Assembly (NCBI RefSeq): GCF_042242105.1
Contig: NC_092017.1
Span: 157,652-221,651 of the forward strand
Reading direction: 5' to 3'
Length of the DNA: 64,000 nucleotides
Origin: Pempheris klunzingeri
Lineage: Eukaryota > Chordata > Actinopteri > Acropomatiformes > Pempheridae
The notes beneath the pieces are model-generated. The model ran no database searches. It had not been told where the DNA came from and was given only the letters and a program-made list of their open reading frames with translations. Positions 1 through 10,334 of the stretch are shown here, piece after piece. Numbering within the stretch: the first letter of the stretch is position 1; every line of letters starts with the position of its first letter. A program made the position numbers and the translations under genes.

Positions 1-129
1 AAGTGGATGAAGACATCTTTCTTGAACTGATAGAGGCCAATCTGGATTTATGCATGATAGTACGTGACAGCATTTCACATGGAGGTAGGTTTCATAATAT
101 AAATCTCTTGAAACTGATACGCCAATGGA

Positions 130-717
130 CAGGGTTGGGTCATATTACTTAGACAAGTTGTCAGTTACTCAATAAAAATGACATGGCTATTTTCATGATT
201 AATAATACTATCCATTGGATTACAAAAAAGTAATCTAATTTGAAAGCTTTTGGATTACTTCAAAATCAAACATTTAAAATGTAAAAAAAATCATGCTGCC
301 ACAAAATTGAGTTACCTCAACACCAGCCCCCCTTTTTTTTCTTTAAACATCTCAAAACATTTTCAGTGCAAATAAAAAGGAATAAAACTCCATTATTCAT
401 AAATGTAAGTCACCATTAATGGAACATGAGAGGAGTAACTTACTTTGATATATAATAGCATATATTCAGCATTTAGAATTGGTCAAATCAAATGATGCTT
501 ACAAAAACATGCTGGCATAAAAGTATACTGTATTTTTTCATAATTTTACAATTGCCATTTTTTAAAGTCTTAATCAAACATGTAATCCAGCAATCCTTTA
601 CAGTGTAACTATAATCTAATTAATCAGGCCAGATTAGATTTGAAAAAGTGTGTAGTTATTTTTTGTAATCTTATTATATAAGCCTGATTACTTGTAATCT
701 GTTACTACCCAACCCTG
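130..717. mobile_element. MITE with 11-bp terminal inverted repeats
   Basis: The segment opens with CAGGGTTGGGT (130-140) and closes with its exact reverse complement ACCCAACCCTG (707-717). Next to the ends, poorly matched inward repeats rich in TAATC/GATTA continue. The interior is AT-rich and has no coding potential. I could not find a clear target-site duplication, so the superfamily stays open; the ends resemble abundant fish MITEs. It sits in an intron of the SAMD3-like gene and its right end lies 4 bases before the next candidate exon. Confidence 0.7.
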
Positions 718-994
718 ACAGTGGTGGAAGACGTGATTCTTGAACTGATAGATGATGAGGTCAGTCCTGACAGCATTTCAGAGCAAGGTATGTTTCATTA
801 TAAAATCTATTGTAATCAATCAGGTTTTTTCTGCTTCACAACTATCGTCAAGGTGAGACCCCTTCATGTCCCTGACTGTCTGACTACTGTCTATGTATAT
901 GAACAAAATTAACATTTAAGCAAAAGACAGGCATCGAATTGCAAGAACATTTTGAAAATGTGGGTTTGGTTGTGATTTTCCCATGCTTGTTACT

Positions 995-1181
995 AGGGCT
1001 AGGTGATATATTGAGTATATTCGTCCTAATTGAGTATGAATTAATGTGTTAATTAATGCAGTATTTGGGTATTTACAGTTTGTTATTTTAGAGAAAATGT
1101 GTATATCGAGATATATCTCGCAATCACGGAATAGCCTGAAAACATTGAGATATTATTTTTCAGCCATATCGCCCAACCATA
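995..1181. mobile_element. Small hAT-type MITE (about 187 bp) with target-site duplication
   Basis: The left end reads AGGGCTAGGTGATAT and the right end ATATCGCCCAACC, imperfect inverted repeats of the well-known fish 'GGGCTGGGCGATAT' type. The sequence CTTGTTACT flanks both sides (986-994 and 1182-1190), fitting an 8-9 bp target duplication as made by hAT transposases. It is non-coding. The inner part contains a short palindrome around ATATCGAGATATATCTCG. Confidence 0.75.
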
Positions 1182-1764
1182 CTTGTTACTCAGGTTCACA
1201 GTTTGCAATGTCAAAAATGTTGATATTCAGTAATTTTATTTATCATCACTATCACAAATGAGTTCAACTAGTGGCTGTGCCGAATAGCACATTTCTACAA
1301 GGTCACACTTGTGTTTTTTCTTGTTTTTTAAAGATTTTTCTCCTTTACATCATTCAACATCATCCTCCCTCACGGATACCCTCACATCACTTTCTTCAAG
1401 TGACAGTGACTTCACCAGTCAAAAAGAACGGGGCATTCCCAAAAAGAAAAATTATAATCATGTTTGCTTTTTAATTAAAATCAGAATGATGTAAAAAAAA
1501 AAAAAAAAAAGACAAATCATATTGCAATTGCAACATCAGTCAAAACAATCACAATTTGATACATTTTTAAAAAATTGTTCAGTCCTAGTTGAATCCAGAC
1601 TATATTGTTTTGTCTTTTAACCTGACCAGTTGTCAGGTAAATGTTGTGCACTTGCTGCTTTACCCGATGTCTTTTGTTTTGCAGCACTGCTGTGTTTTTT
1701 GTGACTTTCCTTTGATGCATTGAATAACTTTTACCCTTACTCTGAAGAGATAATTCATGGTGTA

Positions 1765-1836
1765 TTGGTATATATGTGTGTATGTATGTATATACACATA
1801 TGTATGTATGTGTATATATATGTGTGTGTGTGTGTA
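1765..1836. repeat. TATG/TG microsatellite
   Basis: A run of TATG, TATA and TG units with small interruptions. It lies in an intron or 5' flank of the SAMD3-like gene. No gene is supported in it. Confidence 0.85.
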
Positions 1837-3296
1837 GTGCATTTTATCATTAAAACACAGATCTCCTGGTATGATGAACACTATCGTGGGTTTTATCTGG
1901 AGAAGACACACCATATAACTCTTGTTGGACAACAAAACCTTAACGATGTTTATCCTCGGTCAGCCTATATTGTTTCAGGAAAGCGAATGGTGACATTGAA
2001 GTGCCACATCTGCCTCAAGTGTTGAGAATCACAGTATGATCTCTGCTTCATCTGCCCTCCTAGGCATGGAACAAACTGTGAGATTTCGGGTCGTCATCAA
2101 TCATGAAGTCAAGAAACTTACTCTCAACAGTGGCATTCCCTCATCTGTAGATGAATTAGTTGAAGCTGTAAAAGAACATTTTTCCATCCACACAGAAATA
2201 AGTCTTCAGTACAAAGACGAAGACTTTGACTTCTTCACCCTTACCTCTACAAGTGAACTGAAAGATAAAGATACACTTAAAGTAGTGTATACACCACTTA
2301 ACCTAACACTGACCATTGTTCCTGAGGAAAGCACTCCTATCAGATGTTTCCTCTTTTTCTGATTGTGCCTCTCTTTCTGTGGACTCAGACGATACCATCA
2401 TTCTCAGCCCCCATGTCACTGAGAGGCAGAACCCATGGCGTCCTGTATTTCCAATTCCAACTTTCTCACACAACACTGAGCTGGCTTTGAGGCAAGGCAA
2501 TGAGACTTATTTAAGAGATGGAACCACATTGACGTCACCAGTGTAAAATCGGACATCCTGGAACAGCTGGCAGAGTCAATGTTTTCTTACACGGCTTACC
2601 CTAATGATGCTCAGAGGTGTGCTGTAGCACAAGTGCTAGTGGATAAGCATCCCTGCCTAAAGGAGCCAGGCTCTTTTAATGGAATTTATGGGTGGCAACA
2701 AAGCCTGAAATACAAATGCGGAAACTACCGGACAAAATGCAAAGCACTGGGAAGCCCTGAACTCCTGATAAACTCGATGAAACACAAGACTGAAGATGAC
2801 AGAAAACCTGCTAAAAACATCAAGAAAGCAAAGAAGGCAGAAGTCAATTTTCTTCCTTCACACCCAGCTGGTGAAACTGACGATACCCTTGAGAATGAAG
2901 CCAGCAAGAAAAAGGACAATGTCAAGAGCATTAATTACATGATGGCCAAGACATACAGCTACAGAAGAATGGAAGTGGTTGTGCAGTCCCCAGGAGTGGC
3001 AGAATTCAAAGAAAGGTGGCCTGCCCTCTTCGAACCATTCCAGGTAAATCATTTCTCATTTTGGTGTTCCTGAAGCTACATTTATTAAAAATAATAATAA
3101 TGATTGCACAAAATGCAAAGGCTGTGTTTACACCTCCTGAAAGTCCTAAACACTTGCTGTCTTTCAGATCAATGAGTTTTGTAGGTGCACTGTAGTTCCA
3201 CTAGAGTCAACGTTTATGTCTCATTGATGTGAGATGTCTCATTGAATATATGGGAGAGATTGTTGAGGAGCTCATTTGACTTCAAAGTAAGTATTG

Positions 3297-3612
3297 TTTC
3301 AGGTCAGGACTGAAGTCACTGAGTCAGGTCAGTCAGTCACTGAGTCACTCAGTCAGGTCAGTTACTTAGTCAGGTCAGTCAGTCACTCGGTCAGGACAGT
3401 CACTCGGTCAGGTCACTCAGTCACACGGTCAGGTCAGTCACACAGTCAGGTCAGTCAGTCAGTCAGGTCAGTCACTCAGTCAGGTCAGTCAATCAGGTCA
3501 CTCAGTCACACAGTCAGGTCAGTCACTCAGTCACACAGTCAGGTCAGTCACTCAGTCACACAGTCAGGTCAGTCACTCAGTCACTCAGTCAGGTCAGATT
3601 ATCTGAGTCGTG
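3297..3612. repeat. GTCA-based minisatellite
   Basis: About 310 bases made almost only of GTCA words arranged in longer units such as CAGGTCAGTCACTCAGTCA, with some units carrying an extra CACA. Several reading frames are open purely because the repeat lacks stop codons, so translations such as SVTQSGQS are not taken as genes. It sits in the large last intron of the SAMD3-like gene. Confidence 0.9.
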
Positions 3613-3824
3613 TCTGACCTGACTCAGTTTCTGACCTCAGTGTCCCTCTCCCTGAGCAGGCTCTGCACCTGATTTGTCATCCAGGGTTTTTCCTTGGGGT
3701 AAACCCTGATGCTCCTGTCCACAGTGGTGATGTCCTTGCAGAACTTTATGCAATCCAAGAATGCTGTCGTGTATTGCTTCAGGTCAGGACGTGGAGCAGT
3801 ACACGAAAGCAGTAGAGAATTTTG

Positions 3825-4315
3825 AAGTATTTCAAGGGCTTATATCTCAGCAAAAATGACACGTAGGAAGCTGGTTCCTAGACCAGGTGGAAGCCTGCAC
3901 ATAGATGCATAAGTATGAGGTGAGTATGAGGAGTTGCATCACCCTAGATACAAGCATTGAGGACATATAACAGATCAAAGACATTCCAGATTTACATCTA
4001 TTGTATTGTGAGAAGAGATTTTTGAAGAATTTCAAGGGCTTATATCTCAATGAGAGTGAGATGTAGGAGGCTGATTAAGTATTTCAAGGGCTTATATCAG
4101 CAAGAATGTCATGTTGGAAGCTCTCAGAGCTGGAATTTGCAAATTGAGAATTTGGTATTTGGAATGTTGAATTTGGAAGAATTTCAAGGGCTTATATCTC
4201 GGCGAGAATGACATGTAGGAAGCTGGTTCCTGGACCAGGTGGAAGCTTGCAGATAGATGCATCACGGTGAGGTAGTTGCATCACTCTAGCTACAAGCATT
4301 GAGGAGATATAACAC
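3825..4315. repeat. Four dispersed copies of an ATTTCAAGGGCTTATAT unit
   Basis: The core ATTTCAAGGGCTTATATC occurs near 3829, 4029, 4081 and 4183. The first and last copies are long (about 135-150 bases each) and share AAGCTGGTTCCT, GACCAGGTGGAAG, AGATGCAT and ACAAGCATTGAGGA in the same order. The two middle copies are short. This looks like a local segmental or tandem duplication of one interspersed repeat that was later partly deleted. No coding potential. Confidence 0.7.
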
Positions 4316-4628
4316 ACATTGGGGCTCGTGGAAAACGCTTCCAGAATATTTAGTGTGGGCTTCTGGGGGTGGTTGTTGTGGGTCCACTGACAGAAAAATG
4401 ACCACTGGCCATGAGCGGGATGCCAGCTTTGAGCCAGAAGTGGTGGCCAGTCTCTAGCTGGCTCTATGGCCGAACAGGGCCCAAAAAGACTTGTTGTGTG
4501 GCGAGCTTGACTTTTTGACCTTAACGGCCATAACGTGACAACGCAAAGGGCTAGGGACGCGGGGCCCAAGTGTTCCCGAAAGCTCTCAAAGAGCTTTATC
4601 ACATATGTCAGAACGACATCTGTAGCTC

Positions 4629-4712
4629 ATTGTTTTCTTTATTTATAAAGCACCAATTCATACCAGCGCTATCTCAAGAAGCTTTACATAAAGAGCAGGT
4701 CAAGACCTCTCT
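4629..4712 (-). repeat. LINE 3' tail fragment (L2-group type), minus strand
   Basis: Read on the minus strand it gives GTCTTGACCTGCTCTTTATG, then a CTTGAGATAGC-type block and a GGTGCTTTATAAATAAAG-type end. That order is the common 3' end of fish L2-group LINEs. The same element tail appears on the plus strand at 58,655-58,750. Confidence 0.6.
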
Positions 4713-4753
4713 CCTGGACTGCTCCCTGGACAGTGGGCCAAAGTCGTGTCCAC

Positions 4754-4965
4754 CTGCTGAGGAGACTGAGATCCTTTGGAGTGTGCAGGACTCTGCTCAG
4801 GACTTTTTATGACACTGTGGTGGCGTCTGCAGTCTCCGGCTGCCTCTCTCCTGGTCTGCTCCCTGGACTCCATACAGGAGGTGGGTGAGAAGAGGACTCA
4901 GCAGCTCCTTCAGCAGCAGGCTGAGGCACCCACCCTGCAGACAAGATTGAGGAACCCACACGCTC
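4754..4965 (+). mobile_element. Fragment of a LINE reverse-transcriptase ORF, C-terminal part
   Basis: Reading from 4754 gives LLRRLRSFGVCRTLLRTFYD followed by TVVASA, a motif of the thumb and C-terminal part of CR1/L2-group LINE reverse transcriptases. Further on, DSIQEVGEKRT matches the same family in another frame. The piece is short and frame-broken, a dead LINE fragment next to the tail fragment at 4629-4712. Confidence 0.6.
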
Positions 4966-4974
4966 GACTCAATT

Positions 4975-5510
4975 AAAGTCACAAAAAACTTTAATCAAAA
5001 TGCAAAAAACAGGAACCAAGACAAAAAACCCTAAAACTAACTAAAGGCAACTCCGTGAAAAAACAGGAGCGATCAAACAAAACAAAATCAAAACACTAAG
5101 AACAGAAATACTCAGGCAAAAGGCACTCAAAACTAGAAACACGATACAAAGTAACAACTGAAAAAACAAAGCTAGACTAATCTTAAAGTGAACAACAAAA
5201 AGAGCAAGGCAGAGCTTGAAACAAAGTATACAACTGAAAAAGACCAAACCTCAAGAATGGTACTCCAGCAATGGGATTTCAAAGACAAGATAGCGCAGAA
5301 TGGCAAGACAATGGACGAGACGCAGACAATAAATACACAGGGTAATGGGGAACAGGTGGAAACAATCAGGGAGGAGCCAGACAATCAGACGAAAGGAAGT
5401 AACTGAAACGAGGAAACACATGATACTACAAAATAAAACAGGAAATGACAAGACAACATGAGACGAGACAAAAACAGAACTAGACAAAATACAGGATCAT
5501 GACAATTTTC
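4975..5510. repeat. Unclassified A-rich interspersed repeat
   Basis: A strongly A-rich, T-poor stretch with many ACAAGACAAAAC-like words, closing with an ACAGGATCATGAC-type end that I associate with abundant fish repeats. No intact gene. Its boundaries are my estimate; the class is not determined. Confidence 0.45.
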
Positions 5511-6135
5511 TTGTTTTTACACAGCTTTCCCTTACTTAATAGAAATTAAGTAATTTGAAAATTCTCTGGATTAAGCAATTTATTTGCTGTGCACAGAGGG
5601 CTGGAAAATCCTATGGTTGACAGTGTTTAAGACGATTCTCTTTTCTTCCACCATAAATTCTTCACATTCTGGAATTTGGTGAGTCGTTTTCTCTTGTATA
5701 TTTAAATGTTGTCACTGAAGCCTAAAATTTAACTGAGAAATTTCTAATTTCTGTTAATTGTGGTACATACACATCCTGTCGTGTAACCTCAAAATATTGT
5801 CACGTTATTTGGTCAAGGTAGTTGACAGTAATTGACCTTTTTTGGGCCCTAGAGGTTACACACTTCCCAACAAGCAAAGTTTCTAATTTTATTCATAAAT
5901 TATAACTGGCATGAATTCAACTGGCATGAATATCTTTGTTTCTCTTGTTTCTCAAGTTTTATAGGACCTTCATGACAGAGACGTGTTGAATGTTCCAGTG
6001 GGTATCCTCTGCTCTGAAGAAAGTGGTGCCCAAAACCCATCGCTGCTTCACTTCATTCAGCAAGTGATGCTAAACCTGGGTCGAAGTGTGCTACCACCCA
6101 AACTTCAGACTCTAAAGAATGTGTTTGCCCTGTAA

Positions 6136-7018
6136 GATTGATCATAGCACCAGAGTGTTCATTGTGTACGTAAAGTGCAAGTTTTAGTTCAAGCTAGTGT
6201 AGCACTTGCTTAGATTTTGGGCCAATTGCAAAGCTATGTGGTTACTAGGTTCTGGAGGAGTGAATAAGAGAAGACATATACTTGCAATTTACAACAGCCG
6301 GCAGATTTATTGCAGTTTAACAACACCAACGGCAAACATTAGAAAAATAACAAACCCCAAAAAAGTAGGAAAAGATAAGGCAACAAAATAACCAAAGTGT
6401 CCTTGGATGTCTCTCTCGGAGATTCCTTTGGTTTGAATTCCTTCGATGTGTCTTTTATTAGTGTGTTTCCCTCTATCCTATTAGGATGGATGTGTGAATG
6501 GTAATTGGTCCCTATCTGCAAATCCTGTGGAATCACAGGATGGCGTCTTCAGAGTGGAGGTTGAAACAGCTGGCCACACTGCTTCAAGCGTCCATCTCGT
6601 GAAGAATTTCTTACTGGGTCTGGCTCGCCATCTCGTTCAGCAGAACTTAATCCAAGAATCTGATCCAGTCAACAAAAAAAAACAGTCTGCACATACAGTA
6701 CAGAGCACATCAGTATAAATCATGTTTCTATTCTATTTCTATTCAAATTAATAAATGAGATCTCATCAATGTAAATAATCCATGTTCTTAACTGTTTTTA
6801 TACTGTTTTAACCCCATTTTGTTTCTAAGGCATATCAGTATTTAATATGAAATAAACCCTTTTCCAGGAATTGGATAATTTACCTTTCAAAACATAATTT
6901 ATATACATTTATATATATACTCACCGGACTCGTTTACCACCGGAGCACTGCATCGTTCGAGTAAACAAAACCAGTGGATTCCTCCCTCTCCCAAAACTTA
7001 GTTCTTTAGCTGATTTAA
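6136..7018. other. Intergenic stretch, no supported gene
   Basis: AT-rich sequence with short chance reading frames. 6494-6718 is open for 74 codons but has no family signature and no start or splice context, so it is not called. The remainder contains an A-rich patch near 6340-6390 and TA-rich sequence near 6890-6920. Confidence 0.6.
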
Positions 7019-7019
7019 T

Positions 7020-9120
7020 TAGGGCCCGAGCACCAAGCGGTGCGAGGACCCTGTTGAAATTGCGTGGGTGAAAAACATGCAAGGGAGGAAAACATGCCAG
7101 AACCCAAGAACCAAGAGGTGTACGGACCTCATAGGCCTTGGAAAAATACGTCAAATGAAAAAAACCAGGAGACCAGGGGGCCGAAAACATAGTTGAAATG
7201 CAAGGAATTATTCTCCTTATTTTCCGCAATGAATTGCAAATTTGGGGGCCTGAACATGCACGAAAAGTCAGGGGTTTTTTTGCACAAAATTCAGACATGG
7301 TGAAAATTTTCGGATTTTATGGGGTTCGTAAATGGGCAGGAAAAAATGGCTCTATAGCGCCACCAGAAGTCAGCCCTGGCACTGCGGTTCATGTACATGT
7401 ATGAAATTTGGTGGGTACATGTATCTCTTCAAGACATACAAAAAAGCCTCTTGGAGCGTTGACCTAAACCAAACAGGAAGTTGGCTATTTTGAATTGCGT
7501 GTCAAAATTTGTGAAAAGTAGGGGTCGTAAATGAACGAGCTAGTCCGAGGGGGTTGAAGCGATCGACTTCAAACTTGGTCAGCTGGTAGAAACACTATCA
7601 AGGATGAAAAGTTACCAAAGGTTTTATATAATCTTTAACGGTTTGGGCGTGGTGAGCTCTCAAAATTAGGTGCCTCGCCGTCAAACAGGAAGTTGTTAAT
7701 AACTTGACTGTACGTGATCCAATATGCACCAAACTTCACATGTCTGATGAGAGTCCCGCCCCGAACAGGTCTACATGTCAATATTCATTCTAAGTCACAG
7801 CGCCACCTGGTGGTGACAGGGTTATGTTTTACGCTAGGATGGCTCAAGACCAGCCAGTTGATCGGATCCACTTCAAATTTGGTCAGGAAAGCCTCAAGAT
7901 GTTGATGTTGGTCTGGAGCGAACGCCGTGACTCTCCATCAAAAGCTGTTGCCGTGGCGATGCAGACACTGTCGATTTAATTTTTTTCGCCATCAGAATTA
8001 AGTGCTATAACTCCACTGTACAAGGTCCTATCTTCACCAAATTCATACAGTTTGATGACTGTGCGGCTCTGAAGACATGTACATGCCAATTTTGAACCAT
8101 AGTCATAGCGCCACCTACTGGCGGGAGGAGGTACATGTCTTCTTTCTCGGACGTCTCTCTCTCAGCAGGTTAACCACAGACACCTCAAATTTGGGCCAAA
8201 CATTCTCAAGACGTGGTTGATGCAAAGTTATGAAGCCCTTGAGGTTTTGCCAAATGCTGTCACTGTGGCGACGCCTTGTTCGCCATGAAAAACGAATTTA
8301 ATTTCCAAGCTTACAACTGCATGCACACTCACCAAATTTGGCATACACGTCAGGAGGCCTAAAATGAATAATCTTATTTAGTTCACGACTTTGGGTGGGC
8401 CAAAATGGCTCTACGGCACCCCCTACAAAACTTTGACAAACTAGCCCCCGGGCTACGTTTTACCTACATCTACCAAATTCGGTATACTTATGCAGGACAA
8501 TAGGACCTACAAAAAAGCCTCTTGGAGCGTTGACCTAAACCCAACAGGAAGTCGGCCATTTTGAATTAAGTGTCAAAATTTCAGCCATTTATAGGGGTCG
8601 TAAATGAGCAAACTAGTCCGAGGGGGTTGAAGCGATTGACTTCAAACTTGGTCAGCTGGTAGAAACAATATCAAGGATGAAAAGTTATCAAAAGCTTTAT
8701 ATAATCTTTTACGGTTTGGGCGTGGCGCGCTGTCAAAGTTCAGTGTCTCGCCATGGCACTGAAAGCTCTTCCAAGTTCACTGTAGATTCTCCAGTGTGTT
8801 TCACACTTCTCATGTTGAGTGACAAACCCATATAAACGGGTTGTTCGCCCACAGAAGCAATTCTGTGCATTGGGAGCCGACGTGTGTGATTACACATAGG
8901 TCACGTGGTGACCCACCGGGTGAAGCGAAGCCCGACGGTGCCCCCCAGCTCCGGCAGTGCGGTAACCCTGCAGATCTACCAGGGTCCTATTTACAAACTC
9001 AGATGTGCTGTCACAGCGATGTCATGCATGGCGTCACATCCGGGTACGAGTTACGTCTGATTGTGATGTAACACAGTATAGTAACTGTGGTGGTGCTGCA
9101 ATACCAAAGAGCACTACGAG
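7020..9120. repeat. Long non-coding teleost repeat with internal sub-repeats
   Basis: It begins with GGGCCCGAGCACC-AAGCGGTGCGAGGACCC, a hallmark of a very abundant teleost repeat. A block of about 250 bases at 7437-7682 recurs at 8506-8756 (AAAAAAGCCTCTTGGAGCG, GACTTCAAACTTGGTCAGC and AAAGTTA are shared), a spacing of about 1,070 bases. The word AGCGCCACC recurs at about 7358, 7799 and 8106, with a related form at 8414, hinting at an original subunit of about 300 bases. No long reading frame. I cannot assign a transposon class; the right boundary is uncertain. Confidence 0.7.
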
Positions 9121-9141
9121 GTGGCGCCCCCCTGTAGCGTC

Positions 9142-9811
9142 TAGTGATGGGAATTTCGGCTCTTTTTAGAGAGCCGGCTCTTTTGGCTCGGCTCCCTAAA
9201 AAGAGCCAGCTCTTTCGGCTCCCAAGTGGCTCCTCAGATTTTTTGTTACTTCAATAAATGTATTACCAAATTATGTGTAAAATGAATTACTAATGTAAAA
9301 AGCACATTATATAGAATATTTGTTGTTTATATTGCTTTATTAATTTTAAATTATTTAGTTTTACTGGGGTCATAGAGCTCTGGGCTGTAGGTCTTGGTGG
9401 CTGTGGTGTTGTCCTGGATGATACTGTAGACATTGTAGGAGCAGTAGACACACTGGCACCTTCATTAACAGCAGGTTCCCTTGCTTGTCTTTCCTCCTCT
9501 AAGTGAATTGATGGTGAACAGTACACACATGCCTGTGCAGGTTGTTTGTGGAGCCTGCCTGATATGAAATTTTAATTTTGCAAAGTCTGCACTCTGCCCT
9601 CGAACTATCAATTGTATTAGAATTTGTCCAAATTTTGCTACATATTCTGTCACTCATGTTTCTCACCTGTCCTGCCTGCAGTCTGACTATGTAGCAGTGC
9701 TCTCTCGCTCTCTTGTCTCTCCCTCACTCCAGTTCCGAAAGAGCTGGCTCTTTTTAGGGAGCCGAGCCAAAAGAGCCGGCTCTCTAAAAAGAGCCGAAAT
9801 TCCCATCACTA
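9142..9811. mobile_element. Non-autonomous hAT-like element with 77-bp identical inverted ends
   Basis: The left end 9142-9218 and the right end 9735-9811 are exact reverse complements as far as I can read by eye, starting TAGTGATGGGAATTTCGG. Within each arm the words GAGCCGGCTC and AAAAGAGCC form further small palindromes, so each arm can fold on itself. The core has no complete gene. The outer ten bases TAGTGATGGG are shared with the hAT transposon that starts at 9948. Flanking 8-mers match at only about 4 of 8 positions, so no clear target duplication is left. Confidence 0.8.
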
Positions 9812-10246
9812 TTACTCTCAGCAGAGCAAAGTTAATAGTTTATGCACAACAGAGGGACGTAGATCAAATGTCCAGAAATGCTCCATTACTAATACTTTTA
9901 TATTGTTTGTAAGAGTTGGCCAATAGAATACATATTTACATTTCTACTAGTGATGGGCAAATGATACAGAGGCTTTGGAGCTTGTGTCACTCTTCCTGAA
10001 GCGGAGTGATTCGAAATGCTGTGTCGGAGCTTGTATCAAAACACCAGTGTCACGTGACCGATGACGTTCGAAGCTTCGAACGTCATCACTGTTTCGCATC
10101 GCGCTTCATTGCTTCAGAATGTTTCGAAGCTTTTCATTGGCTCATAGTCTTTCAGTGTGTGTCATTGGCTCATGGTTTCAATGCATTCTGAGCCAATGAC
10201 AGCTTGACAGGTTTGACAGATTTGAGTGGTTTGGTGCCATACCAGC

Positions 10247-10253
10247 TATATAA
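10247..10253 (+). promoter_or_regulatory. Likely TATA box of the hAT transposase gene
   Basis: TATATAA lies 82 bases before the transposase ATG at 10335, in an otherwise mixed sequence and inside the element. Spacing fits a TATA-driven start with a short leader. Confidence 0.55.
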
Positions 10254-10334
10254 GATGCATCATTATGCTTCAAAATGGGGTTGTGAGGAGAGAGAGATTT
10301 GGAGAGTGAGAGTGAGAGTATTTTGGCAAGTTTC

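Larger units (their letters stand above)
4..6135 (+). pseudogene. SAMD3-like (PB1-type N-terminus) family gene, degraded, 5' end outside the window
   Basis: Seen: a main exon at about 2065-3042 (acceptor ...CCTCCTAG, donor CAG|GTAAAT) starts with a PB1-like domain (MEQTVRFRVVINHEVKKLTL, about 90 residues) and ends with a conserved block containing YPND, DKHPCLKEPGS, a YGWQQSLKYK run and KKAKKAEVNFLP. A last exon at 5965-6135 joins in phase 0 and ends in FAL-stop, earlier than relatives that continue past a FALLFGL-type motif. Two short exons (4-84 and 722-787), both phase 1 to phase 1, would splice in frame onto 2065. The reading frame shifts by +1 near 2,330 and back by -1 near 2,542, so about 70 residues lie out of frame. 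Known: this is a multicopy teleost family usually annotated 'sterile alpha motif domain-containing protein 3-like', of unknown function. No SAM domain is visible here. Inference: a recently decayed copy, or a live gene with sequencing errors. Confidence 0.55.

Noticed and set aside
1046-1261. 71-codon frame over the small MITE at 995-1181
   Set aside because: It begins inside the MITE and has no conserved content.
3294-3617. 107-codon frame through the GTCA minisatellite
   Set aside because: Open only because the repeat lacks stops; no flanking coding signal.
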